NCBI GenBank assembly: GCA_009841615.1
Contig: VXLL01000018.1
Location: 62,001-126,000, forward strand
Direction of reading: 5' to 3'
Origin: Gammaproteobacteria bacterium
GTDB taxonomy: Bacteria > Pseudomonadota > Gammaproteobacteria > Pseudomonadales > Azotimanducaceae
Length of the DNA stretch: 64,000 nt
In this document: positions 47,613 to 56,580 of the stretch, one piece after another
Position numbering within the stretch: position 1 is the stretch's first letter
Layout: each line of letters opens with the position of its first letter
Notes under the pieces: generated by a model
Database searches by the model: none
The model's input: only the letters and a program-made list of their open reading frames with translations
What the model was told of the DNA's origin: nothing
Translations under genes and position numbers: made by a program

Positions 47613-49619
47613 ATGCAAAGTTTAGTTTCGCGCGCTCTAATCCTATTGACTGGTTTGGTGATAGGAATCCTTGGAGTAATTGGTGTTCTTGTTTTACTAA
47701 AGGACGATGGTACATCTTCCGAGACTCAAAGTTCTTCTGATTCACAACAGATAGAGCAACAATCAACTAGTGAAACATTAGTAAACAGGAGCTCGATGAG
47801 TCGTGTCACTAACGACTCGGTTCCCTCCAACATCGACGATTTAGTCTTTCCAAAACTTGCTTTCGATCGTAGGGCATCAATCTTGTCTTGGGTCAATGTC
47901 CTTTCAGACGATCAAATCGTGAATTGGCTTGAGCAATCGATTGAACCGTCTTGGGATGTAGCCGAAACACATCGGTACGAGTTGCAATCCGCACTCTTAC
48001 AGAAACTTTCGACAACTGCCCCTGAAAGAGCCTTTGAATTTGCGTGGTCAGGGGACGACGAACTGCATGCAAGTGGAATTTTTGAACTTGCAGCTCTTGA
48101 TCTTACATATTTCGGGAGTCGTTGGGACGAAATATCACCCGAAGGCATGGCTTCCATTGTGCTTTTGTCTTGGGCTAGTTCAGATCTAGAGGGTGCGATC
48201 GCCCACATCAAGGAAATGGACCTGGGTGTGGGTGCTTACTATTTGCCGATTATCCTACAAGCAAGCGAAGACTTAGACTTAAATCGCCAACGTGAAATCG
48301 CTAAAGAACTTGGAGATGAGAGCTATGCATTTTTCCATTACTTTCAGAATCTCACTCGAGGGGCAGTAGAGAACCCGAAGGAAACCTGGTACGAGATTAT
48401 CAACCTAGCCGATAGCGAGGGCATGCAACAGACTACAGGAGATGCGCTAAGTCGTGTCGCGGTTGCATGGGTCAAGAAAGAAGGAAAGACCGTTTTTGAC
48501 GAAATAGTGTCTTCAATTTCACAGGACAATAAATACGCCCCTGCTCTCTCTGATATATTCGGAGCCTTATCTACCGATGAACCTGCAGAAATTTTTGATT
48601 ACTTATTGGAGAAACTTGGTAGTGAAGCTTACGATGTTATTCAAAGAAGCGATATTGTGAACAACTGGGCACGTGACGATCCACGCGGGCTTTTGTTAAA
48701 GGCGGAGACGTTGCCAGCGAGTAGATTTCGGCGAACTTTGGTCTCCAATGCAGTTTACCGATGGGCTGCTAACAACCCACGACAGGTTCTTGATAGTTTA
48801 GAACTGATACCTCAGCAGCATCGAGAGTACGCGAGTGATAATGCAATTTGGACTCTTACAAGAAAATCACCGCCAGACGCAGCTAAATACGTGCTACAAG
48901 TCGAGGACTACGAATCTCAACTAGAACTTGCTACAACCTTAGTTCGCCAATGGTCGTACCAAGATTCCAGCGCAGCGAAAGATTGGGTGTTTAACATTCC
49001 AGAAAGTAATGTTCTACGCTCTGCATTAATTCGTCCGTTAGCAAACACACTCGTTAATACAGACCCTAGAGCAGCTTTTCAATTGGCACTTGAGCAGCCG
49101 ATCAACGAGCAAGGATCTTCCTCTGCTCCTGCTAGAGGGTTTGAGTCTTCTATCTTAAGCCGGATTGCATCCCGAGACTTAGATCTTGCCTTAGAGTTAT
49201 TACCCCAAGTGCGAGACGTTGGTTCGAGCAGAGTACAAGTGTACACCGATATCGGTACCTCGCTGATTGAGAACGGTGAAACGCAACAAGCCCTAAGCCT
49301 CGCCAGTCATTTATCGGAAGAGCAGCAAGTGCCATTCTATCAAGGAGTCACTTCGATGTGGGCCGTACAAGATCCAAAGGGATTTCTCAATGCATTCGAT
49401 GAATTTCCAAATGAGGAAATTAAGTCATCAGTGGCGCTTTCCGTGAAGTTTGTTAATGACCTGACGAATACCCTCTCAGCTGAAGAGATTGAGAGCATAG
49501 AAGAGTACATCAGCAAAGAAGACAAAGAGAAACTTGAACAGGTTGAAAACATTGATCTGTTCAACCCTTCCAAAGAAGAACAAGAATTGCTCGAAGAGTT
49601 ATTCCCAGGTCAGTGGTAG
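47613..49619 (+). CDS. membrane-anchored helical-repeat protein, paralogue A
   Basis: 668 residues from ATG 47613, chosen because paralogue A' starts at the same place and the leader aligns up to it. Membrane segment at 9-30 (ILLTGLVIGILGVIGVLVLL), Ser/Gln/Glu-rich linker to about 75, then repeats: LSWASSDLEGAIAHI, NNWARDDPRGLLLKA, YRWAANNPRQVLDSL, RQWSYQDSSAAKDWVF, NTLVNTDPRAAFQLAL, SRIASRDLDLALELL and SMWAVQDPKGFLNAF. Relative to A' it has about 28 extra residues near 150-180. The C-terminal helix LSAEEIESIEEYISKED is followed by a 30-residue acidic tail (KEEQELLEELF). No Shine-Dalgarno. Function unknown. Confidence 0.83.
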   Translation: MQSLVSRALILLTGLVIGILGVIGVLVLLKDDGTSSETQSSSDSQQIEQQSTSETLVNRSSMSRVTNDSVPSNIDDLVFPKLAFDRRASILSWVNVLSDDQIVNWLEQSIEPSWDVAETHRYELQSALLQKLSTTAPERAFEFAWSGDDELHASGIFELAALDLTYFGSRWDEISPEGMASIVLLSWASSDLEGAIAHIKEMDLGVGAYYLPIILQASEDLDLNRQREIAKELGDESYAFFHYFQNLTRGAVENPKETWYEIINLADSEGMQQTTGDALSRVAVAWVKKEGKTVFDEIVSSISQDNKYAPALSDIFGALSTDEPAEIFDYLLEKLGSEAYDVIQRSDIVNNWARDDPRGLLLKAETLPASRFRRTLVSNAVYRWAANNPRQVLDSLELIPQQHREYASDNAIWTLTRKSPPDAAKYVLQVEDYESQLELATTLVRQWSYQDSSAAKDWVFNIPESNVLRSALIRPLANTLVNTDPRAAFQLALEQPINEQGSSSAPARGFESSILSRIASRDLDLALELLPQVRDVGSSRVQVYTDIGTSLIENGETQQALSLASHLSEEQQVPFYQGVTSMWAVQDPKGFLNAFDEFPNEEIKSSVALSVKFVNDLTNTLSAEEIESIEEYISKEDKEKLEQVENIDLFNPSKEEQELLEELFPGQW

Positions 49620-49729
49620 ATCGTTTCAAGCACAGCCGACATTACAACTTTTGAGAGAGTGCGAAGATAATCTGTGAGATCACCGATATCTAAAGGGCGT
49701 ACCACTTCAACAAACAGTCAACATCCTTT

Positions 49730-51526
49730 ATGAAACAGAATCCGATGAAAAGAGCCATTGCAATCTCCCTAATTCTTCTATCCTCAGGCATTGTCGTAGG
49801 GGGCGGAGGTACGTACTTAATACATCTGTCGATTTCAGGTAAAGACGCTTCAAATTTGTCTCTCACCGAAGTAGAAAGGACATCAACAGGAGGCTCTCCC
49901 ACTGTAAACAACGCTAATGATGATGCACAAGAACAGATGTTTCCTAGTGACAGTCAATCGTCTCATGTGTTAACTGATCCCTCGTTACAAAATAACACAT
50001 TTCGGAGTAAATTAGAGGTCTATACCTACGTTTCAGGCTTATCTGAGCAACAAGTTTTTGACGAACTACAACGTTCTGTGAATCTTTCGAATGAAGTTTC
50101 TCGTCGAGTTCTTGGAGAATTGCAGATTGCTCTCTTGGAACGACTAGTATTTTTCAATCCGGTAGCGGCTAAGGAATTTGCCTTAGTACAGGATAATTTG
50201 GATTCAAAATTACTGGCCTTGGACTCGTGGAGTTCGTTACAGAATTCCTCTCCTTCGACAGATTCCGAAATAGATGTTATGCCCTTGATACAAGGTGTAT
50301 TTAAAGAGTGGGCACTCAGCGATCTAGACGCTGCCATTGACAATGCTAAGTCCCTCAAAGAAGACGCTGGGACTAACGCACTTGCTGGAATTCTTGCTTC
50401 GCTTTCCGGAGATTCTTTGGCAACGTATCGCACAATTGCCAAGCAATTGGGTCATGAAAAACAGGGATTAGACTCATATGTTATGTCGTATCGTTCAATG
50501 AAAGTTGACGATCCCAAAGACATTTGGGAAGACATGATAAATCTAGTTGATCCTGATAATTTTGAACAGCGACAAGTCTTGACAAACATCGCCGTTCAGT
50601 GGTACGAACAAGATGGGATCGGTGTAATCGAAGAGATTAATGCTGGTTCACTGGACTCGAGCATAAAGTCAGCCGCGGTCGATGCAGTTCTGAGTGCTGC
50701 GGTGAGGGTAAATCCTGAAGAAGCATTTCGGTACGCTCAGACAATTCCAAGCGACGGATACTATTCCGGACCTCTGCGTGAAGTCATTCGATCATGGGCG
50801 TCCACTGACCCACAAGCTGCCTATGATGCAGCCACAAGTATCGATGAAAGCGGACAGCGCGAATATCTTCAGGGGACTGTAGTCACGGTCTGGGCATCGA
50901 ACGACCCCTATTATGTTTTAGAAAATTCAGACGGCTTTCCAATACAAATCAGAGACGAGGGAATAGCGAACGCGATTGAAAAAATCGCTCAATCCTCACC
51001 GCAAGAAGCTGCTGAACTAGCATTGGAACAAGGGGATGGGTTTATGGGTGCATTAAATTTTATGCTCCCTACTTCAGTGATGCCAAATTGGGTCAGACAG
51101 GACGTGGAAGGCGCAGAAGATTGGGTCTTTAACGGACCTGTCAGTGAGGAGAAACGAGACAATTGGGTTCGTGCGTTCGTTAGTAATTTGGTTGAATCAG
51201 ATCCCCGCCGCGCCTTTGAGCTAGCTTTAGAACAACCAAAAGCTGAGGGTGGATTTGCGGCGTGGCTACCGCCGTTGGAAGTACAAGTCTTTGATCGTAT
51301 TGTTTATACCGATCTAGATCTTGCGATCGAACTGCTACCGAAAATTCCCGAGGGTGAGTCACGTTCTGGCGCATATTCCTCTGTTGGAGATCAATACTTA
51401 AACCAAGGCAACTCCGATAAAGCTATGAACCTTGGATTACAATTGCCTGAAGACGAGCAAGCAAATTACTTTCAGAGCATCGCATATACATGGTCTAGTG
51501 TAGATCCAGCTGGAATCCTAGACTAA
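49730..51526 (+). CDS. membrane-anchored helical-repeat protein, paralogue B (truncated by nonsense codon)
   Basis: 598 residues from ATG 49730; an ATG five codons later fits B' better. Membrane segment near 10-31 with the GGGGTY motif that is shared only with B'. Linker rich in Ser/Asp/Thr, then repeats: KEWALSDLDAAIDNA, RSWASTDPQAAYDAA, TVWASNDPYYVLENS, KIAQSSPQEAAELAL, PNWVRQDVEGAEDWVF, SNLVESDPRRAFELAL, DRIVYTDLDLAIELL. The frame stops at TAA 51524-51526, where B' has TCA (Ser); the next 42 codons are intact and homologous to the B' C-terminus. The product therefore lacks the family's terminal helix. The protein may still be made; B has no Shine-Dalgarno. Confidence 0.8.
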   Translation: MKQNPMKRAIAISLILLSSGIVVGGGGTYLIHLSISGKDASNLSLTEVERTSTGGSPTVNNANDDAQEQMFPSDSQSSHVLTDPSLQNNTFRSKLEVYTYVSGLSEQQVFDELQRSVNLSNEVSRRVLGELQIALLERLVFFNPVAAKEFALVQDNLDSKLLALDSWSSLQNSSPSTDSEIDVMPLIQGVFKEWALSDLDAAIDNAKSLKEDAGTNALAGILASLSGDSLATYRTIAKQLGHEKQGLDSYVMSYRSMKVDDPKDIWEDMINLVDPDNFEQRQVLTNIAVQWYEQDGIGVIEEINAGSLDSSIKSAAVDAVLSAAVRVNPEEAFRYAQTIPSDGYYSGPLREVIRSWASTDPQAAYDAATSIDESGQREYLQGTVVTVWASNDPYYVLENSDGFPIQIRDEGIANAIEKIAQSSPQEAAELALEQGDGFMGALNFMLPTSVMPNWVRQDVEGAEDWVFNGPVSEEKRDNWVRAFVSNLVESDPRRAFELALEQPKAEGGFAAWLPPLEVQVFDRIVYTDLDLAIELLPKIPEGESRSGAYSSVGDQYLNQGNSDKAMNLGLQLPEDEQANYFQSIAYTWSSVDPAGILD

Positions 51527-51655
51527 ATAAAAAGTAAACCTACCCCTGAATTGCGTGCAAGCTTGGCTCAAGAGTTGTCGAGTGGTTGGATGAAAGACAA
51601 TTTCACCGATGCCCAACTTGAAGCGCTAAAGCAACATCTCAATGATTCGGAATGA
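51527..51655 (+). pseudogene. detached C-terminal codons of paralogue B
   Basis: Same frame as B after its TAA: IKSKPTPELRASLAQEL, then a short variable stretch, then FTDAQLEALKQHLNDSE and TGA at 51653-51655. B' ends IKDLPTPELRSSLAKHL ... FTDAQLEELKQYIVDSD. Conservation without any other damage suggests the nonsense change is recent, or that the stop is read through. Confidence 0.85.
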
Positions 51656-52053
51656 AAGCTTGTTTGCAATGTGTTGGAGACTGAGACAATCTAGCGTTAG
51701 TCTTTAAGACAGTATCCACTACTCGTGAGTGCTAATCGGGAGAGATTTACGAACCACGAAGAGTGCCTGCTGTATCGGAACATCGGTCTACGGTAGCGTT
51801 GTTTGAGCGCACTAAGCAAAGGAGCATCGTTCTAAAGCCAATCGCAAATTAACCGTCCAACAAACCAAGGCAATGTCAGGACAGTTCGTTCGCCATTCAA
51901 TCTGACCCTACTTCATCTTAGTGTATTTACACGTTTGCGGTGGCTACGAAAAGTTGTTATCCTCAGGTGACATATTAAACTCGAGCACACAACATAGCTC
52001 ATATTTGACCCAATATAATTTTTTCGTCTTAAAAATATTCAGAATGTAGTTCC
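51656..52053. promoter_or_regulatory. intergenic region before paralogue A' with conserved -10-like element
   Basis: 398 bp with no credible gene. TATAAT at 52014-52019 and the following leader match those of paralogue A (47567-47612). A TTGACC at 52005-52010 is too close to serve as -35 for that box. The rest shows no structure I can support. Confidence 0.45.
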
Positions 52054-53964
52054 ATGCAGAATCTCTTTTCACGCTCGCTAATTCTCTTGGCCGGTTTGTT
52101 AATTGGAATCCTCGGTGTCACCGGAGTTCTTGTTTTACTTCCAGAGAATGGGACATCCTCTGATTCGCAGCAACTAGAGAATCAAACACGAAATAATGAC
52201 GAAGGAAACGTTGGATCGATAAGTCAGGTTAGTAGCGACTCAGTCCCCACCGACCTCAACGATTTGATCTTTCCTAAACAGGCCTTCGATCAGAAGATGT
52301 CAATATTGTCTTGGGTCCAAGCACTCTCAGAAGATCAAATCTTGGATTGGCTCCAGCAATCCATTGAACCATCTTGGAACGTGTCCGATTCGAATCGGAC
52401 CGAGCTGCAGTCTGCACTCCTACAGAAACTGTCGATGACCGCGCCGAAGAGAGCTTTTGAATTTACGTGGTCTGACGACGACCAGTCACGTTATAGTATG
52501 GCTTATATCGTGCTTCGGACTTGGGCTAATGTCGATCTTGAAGGTGCGATCGCTCATGTCAACGAACTGGGTTTAGAGGAGTATTCTTACCTTCCGTATA
52601 CGATATTAGAAGCGCGCGACGACTTGAACTTTGATCAACTACGCGATATCGCAAGGGAACTTGGAGACGAAAGCTACGCATTTGCTAATCACTTTCAGAA
52701 TCTCGCCGAAGGGCAAATTGAAGACCCCAAGCAAGTCTGGTACGAAATAATTAACCTAGCAAACCGTGAGGGTATGCAAGAAGCAACTGAATATGCCCTG
52801 AGCCGAGTCGCGGTTGCATGGGTCGAGAAAGAAGGAAGGCAAATATTTGACGAAATAGTGTCTTCAATATCGTCTGATTCCAAGTATGATTACGCGCTGT
52901 CACAAATATTTGGAGAGTTAGCAGAAGACGAGCCCGAAGAAATTTTTGAATACATGTTGACGAATCTTGGTGACAACGCCCTCGAAATTATTCAACAGAG
53001 TAGAGTCGCTTACAAATGGGCAAGCAGAGATCCTCGGGGGTTGTTGTCGAAGATAGAGATGGTGCCGGCGAGTAGAGTTCGGCGAAACATGATCTCCAAT
53101 GCGGTTTACCAATGGTCAGCTAACAACCCGCAACAGCTTCTAAATAATTTAGAGCTCGTGCCACAAGAACAACGAGAAAACGCTAGTCGTAGTGCAATTC
53201 GAACGCTTGCACGCACTTCGCCTTCCGAAGCTGCTAAGTACGTTTTACAAGTATCGGATTATTCGACGCAGGTCTCCATTGCAAATACACTAGTCCGAGA
53301 GTGGTCGTACAAAGATGCCGAAGCTGCTGAAGACTGGGTATATAGCATATCCGATAATGAACGGTTGCGCTCTGCACTAATTCGCCCTCTTGTACGAGCA
53401 CTCGTTGGCACGGACCCTAGAAAAGCGTTTCAACTCGCTCTCGAACAACCCATCAGTGAGCAGACAGATACTCCAAATACATCTCTGGCCTTCGAGGCTT
53501 CAATTCTGAGTTCCATTGCGTATAACGATTTAGACCTTGCCATTGAGTTGTTACCCCAAGTGAGAGACAGCGGTCACAGTAAGGTAAACGCATACTCATC
53601 GATCGGATCCTTCTTAATTGAAAATGGCGAAACGCAAAAAGCAATGAACCTTGCGAGTCAATTGTCAGTAGAACAGCAAACACAGTACTATGAACGGTTA
53701 GCTTCCAGCTGGATTTTGCAGGACCCTAAGGGTTTGTTGACGACAATTGAAGATTTTCCCACAAACGAGATCAAATCCAGAATTGCTGTTTCGATCAACC
53801 TTATCAACCGCATGATGCAAACCTATTCTGCTGATGAACTTGCAAGCGTGGACAAGTACATTTCCGAAGAAGATCGTAAAAAACTTGAAGCGGTCAAAGA
53901 CATAGACTTAATGAACCCATCGGAAGAAGAACTAGAATTGCTCGAAGAGCTGTTTCCTTATTAG
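52054..53964 (+). CDS. membrane-anchored helical-repeat protein, paralogue A'
   Basis: 636 residues, ATG start, no Shine-Dalgarno. Membrane segment at 9-30 (ILLAGLLIGILGVTGVLVLL), linker to about 70, then repeats: RTWANVDLEGAIAHV, YKWASRDPRGLLSKI, YQWSANNPQQLLNNL, RTLARTSPSEAAKYVL, REWSYKDAEAAEDWVY, RALVGTDPRKAFQLAL, SSIAYNDLDLAIELL, SSWILQDPKGLLTTI. It ends YSADELASVDKYISEED plus an acidic tail (EEELELLEELFPY) very like that of A. Intact and full length; probably an inner-membrane protein with a periplasmic solenoid. Function unknown. Confidence 0.83.
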   Translation: MQNLFSRSLILLAGLLIGILGVTGVLVLLPENGTSSDSQQLENQTRNNDEGNVGSISQVSSDSVPTDLNDLIFPKQAFDQKMSILSWVQALSEDQILDWLQQSIEPSWNVSDSNRTELQSALLQKLSMTAPKRAFEFTWSDDDQSRYSMAYIVLRTWANVDLEGAIAHVNELGLEEYSYLPYTILEARDDLNFDQLRDIARELGDESYAFANHFQNLAEGQIEDPKQVWYEIINLANREGMQEATEYALSRVAVAWVEKEGRQIFDEIVSSISSDSKYDYALSQIFGELAEDEPEEIFEYMLTNLGDNALEIIQQSRVAYKWASRDPRGLLSKIEMVPASRVRRNMISNAVYQWSANNPQQLLNNLELVPQEQRENASRSAIRTLARTSPSEAAKYVLQVSDYSTQVSIANTLVREWSYKDAEAAEDWVYSISDNERLRSALIRPLVRALVGTDPRKAFQLALEQPISEQTDTPNTSLAFEASILSSIAYNDLDLAIELLPQVRDSGHSKVNAYSSIGSFLIENGETQKAMNLASQLSVEQQTQYYERLASSWILQDPKGLLTTIEDFPTNEIKSRIAVSINLINRMMQTYSADELASVDKYISEEDRKKLEAVKDIDLMNPSEEELELLEELFPY

Positions 53965-54088
53965 CTTGTTGCACAGAGTTCCGCAAATATGTCCTTGAAA
54001 TGAGAATATTGCTAACCCTCTTGCTCCTTAATCGCGACCATGCACGAGCTCTAGAAAAAGTCGCTAAACCGTTACGAGTTAGTCTCCC

Positions 54089-55993
54089 ATGAAAAAAACT
54101 GTCGTAATCCCTTTGACTCTTCTAATTTCCGGAATTTTGTTAGGGGGCGGCGGTACGTATTTCGTACATCTCCTAACTTCGACTAATGGTGGTTCAGATC
54201 CATCTCAAAGTGTCCCTGCGCCACGAACAGAAGGAGCATCCTCTTCTGTGGATACCGAGATCGATGACGTGCAAGACACAAGGTCGGTCAACACCACTGA
54301 TTCATCGAGCACTTTGGAAGATCCTTCTTTACACAAGATCGCGTTTCAGCGTAAACTCGCTGTCTATTCCTATGTTGCTGGCTTATCTGAGGCACAAATT
54401 ACAAAGGAGCTAGAAAGTGCATTCGATTCCGAAAGTACGCTTTCTCCTCGCGTCCTCATGGAAATGCAAAGTGCTCTCATGGAGAGACTAGCGATATTAA
54501 ATCCTGTCGCAGCTTTGGAATTTTCCGTGGAAAGCAACGATGATGGTACAGACTTTGTCATACAAAATCTATTAGAGAGTCCACCGTATTCTCCTATAAC
54601 GTCCGATAGTGAGTTCATGCCTTTTGTTCAAAGCACATTCAGAGAGTGGGCACTGAGGGACGTTGATGATGCTGTCGAAAATGCTAAGTCTCTTAACGAG
54701 GATGCTAGATTGAACGCGCTTGCAGGAATTCTTACTACGATGTCCGGCGAGTCGTTGACTAGACTTCGCGATATCGCGAAAACATTGGGAGACGAAGATC
54801 AAGGAATAGAGGCTTATGTGACGTCATTTCGCACCGCGACCGTCACCGACCCTAAAAATTTGTGGACCGAAATTTTGCGTCTCATTGAACCCGACCATCG
54901 CTACAAGATGCAGATTTTGGAAAATATTGCCGAGCAGTGGTACGAAAAAGACGGCATCCGTGTTCTCGATCAGATAAATAATACCCCTTTGGAAGAATAC
55001 CAAAAACGCAACATTTTGAGCGGAGTGCTTCGTTTAGCTGCGACCAACAACCCTCACGAGGCGTTTCAATATGCTCAATCCCTTCCGACAGAGAGAGGAT
55101 ATTCATCGTCTTTGAACACTGTCGTGGACATTTGGGCTGAATCAGATCCTCAAGCCGCTTATCAAACAGTCACGAGAGTTGAACAGAGTAGGGACCGTGA
55201 ACGACTTCAAGCGCAAGTGATTTACACATGGGCTTCTAATGAACCCTACTATTTTCTGGAAAACATTGATCAGTTCCCATCTCATGCGAGAGAAACAGGA
55301 ATTGAGAGCGCGATTGGAGCTATTGCACAATCATCACCTCAGGAAGCAGCGGAACTTGCACTAGAACAAAAAGACGAAGGATTCATGAGTACTTTGAGTT
55401 TTATGCTCCCAAATGCGGTAATACGACCCTGGGTGGACCAAGATGTTGAGGCTGCTGTAAATTGGGTACTAAGCGGACCTGTACCAGAAGATAAACGAAG
55501 CATGTGGGTTCGAGTATTAGTGACCAACTTAGTAGACTCGGATCCTCGCCGAGCCTTTGAGATAGCTTTAAAACAACCAAAGGCCGAGGGAGGATTGGAG
55601 GCATTTCTACCGGCACTAGAAGCGGAAGTTTTAGACCAAATAGTTTTTAGCGATCTAGATCTTGCTGTTGAATTATTAGCGAAGCTACCGGAAGGCGATT
55701 CGCGCTCCGAGGCATATGCCTCCGTAGGGAACGAATATATTGATAACGGTGACTCCGAAAGAGCAGTAAACCTCGGATTGCAGCTACCTTCTGAGGAGCA
55801 AGCAGACTACTTTGAAGGTCTTTCATTTACTTGGGCAAGAATAGATCCAGGAGGATTGGTTGAATCAATTAAGGATTTACCTACCCCTGAATTGCGTTCG
55901 AGCTTAGCGAAACACTTGTCGAATCGTAGATCAAATTATTTCACTGACGCCCAACTCGAAGAATTAAAGCAATATATCGTCGACTCAGACTGA
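54089..55993 (+). CDS. membrane-anchored helical-repeat protein, paralogue B'
   Basis: 634 residues, ATG start, no Shine-Dalgarno. Membrane segment near 5-27 with GGGGTYFVHLL, Ser/Thr/Asp-rich linker to about 75, then about eight repeats of 33-37 residues: REWALRDVDDAVENA, DIWAESDPQAAYQTV, YTWASNEPYYFLENI, GAIAQSSPQEAAELAL, RPWVDQDVEAAVNWVL, TNLVDSDPRRAFEIAL, DQIVFSDLDLAVELL, FTWARIDPGGLVESI. It ends with FTDAQLEELKQYIVDSD, the complete terminal helix. It is the intact version of B and the clearest template for the repeat. No enzymatic motif is visible; a scaffold or binding role would suit a solenoid, by inference only. Confidence 0.83.
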   Translation: MKKTVVIPLTLLISGILLGGGGTYFVHLLTSTNGGSDPSQSVPAPRTEGASSSVDTEIDDVQDTRSVNTTDSSSTLEDPSLHKIAFQRKLAVYSYVAGLSEAQITKELESAFDSESTLSPRVLMEMQSALMERLAILNPVAALEFSVESNDDGTDFVIQNLLESPPYSPITSDSEFMPFVQSTFREWALRDVDDAVENAKSLNEDARLNALAGILTTMSGESLTRLRDIAKTLGDEDQGIEAYVTSFRTATVTDPKNLWTEILRLIEPDHRYKMQILENIAEQWYEKDGIRVLDQINNTPLEEYQKRNILSGVLRLAATNNPHEAFQYAQSLPTERGYSSSLNTVVDIWAESDPQAAYQTVTRVEQSRDRERLQAQVIYTWASNEPYYFLENIDQFPSHARETGIESAIGAIAQSSPQEAAELALEQKDEGFMSTLSFMLPNAVIRPWVDQDVEAAVNWVLSGPVPEDKRSMWVRVLVTNLVDSDPRRAFEIALKQPKAEGGLEAFLPALEAEVLDQIVFSDLDLAVELLAKLPEGDSRSEAYASVGNEYIDNGDSERAVNLGLQLPSEEQADYFEGLSFTWARIDPGGLVESIKDLPTPELRSSLAKHLSNRRSNYFTDAQLEELKQYIVDSD

Positions 55994-56128
55994 GAGCTCT
56001 TGTAGAGACAAGAATGAGGTCGAGTAAACCAGAAGCAAGTCTGATTTGACTTAGCGACTACATACACCCCAGACTCGACTCGTAGAAACCATAATCGACG
56101 GCCGAAACACGATTGGAGTAATACTGGT

Positions 56129-56434
56129 TTAAGTCAATATTGCTTCAAATAGTTCTAGTTGAGGTCCAGCTAAGTAGGTTCCCTGTGGTGCACTGCGTTG
56201 TGCGTGTGCCTTCCGAAAAGCCTCTGATTTAGTCCAAGTTTCAAACGCGTCTTTTGATTCCCAGATCGTATGCGATGCATACAAAACATAGTCGTCAAAA
56301 CGGGGACCTTTGAGAAGCGCAAAGCTACGAAAACCCTGCACTTCATCTAAGTAGGATTCACGTTGTCTCCATGTTTCGACGAATTCGTCCTCTAGTGCTG
56401 GATTAATTCGAAATCGATTCATCGCAATAAACAT
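56129..56434 (-). CDS. antibiotic biosynthesis monooxygenase-domain protein (IsdG/HmoA-like)
   Basis: 101 residues, ATG start. ABM fold of a single domain: MFIAMNRFRI with the Asn7, the SHTIWESKDAFETWTKSEAF segment, and KAH. Asn, Trp and His in this arrangement are the catalytic set of IsdG-type heme-degrading monooxygenases, so heme turnover is possible; other ABM proteins are quinol oxygenases. It lies downstream of the CYP153 gene on the same strand with a 146-bp gap and is convergent with paralogue B'. Confidence 0.78.
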   Translation of the reverse strand: MFIAMNRFRINPALEDEFVETWRQRESYLDEVQGFRSFALLKGPRFDDYVLYASHTIWESKDAFETWTKSEAFRKAHAQRSAPQGTYLAGPQLELFEAILT

Positions 56435-56580
56435 CTCAAAATCCTTGGAGTTAGTTTGTAGAGTAAAAGAGCAAAACTAAGCGTAATCAGTCATTTTAGT
56501 CCCGGGGGGAACCACGTGAGATTGGGGAGAACTGGGTTGAGCCAGTTGGAGTTAGTCCGATTCATCCCCTTCTGGACCCT

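Larger units (their letters stand above)
47567..51655 (+). repeat. A-B module, copy 1 of tandem duplication
   Basis: Leader, paralogue A and paralogue B, repeated with the same order and orientation as copy 2 at 52009-55993. A resembles A', and B resembles B', far more than A resembles B, so the two-gene unit was duplicated as a block. Long identical DNA words remain, for example near 48500 and 52848. Confidence 0.8.
52009..55993 (+). repeat. A-B module, copy 2 of tandem duplication
   Basis: Leader, paralogue A' and paralogue B', collinear with copy 1 at 47567-51655. Both genes are intact in this copy. The two copies differ by many substitutions and a few in-frame indels, so the duplication is not very recent. 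Confidence 0.8.

Noticed and set aside
56500-56580. Terminator after the P450 gene (AACTGG/CCAGTT dyad)
   Set aside because: 6-bp stem without a T-run on the P450 strand; too weak to call.
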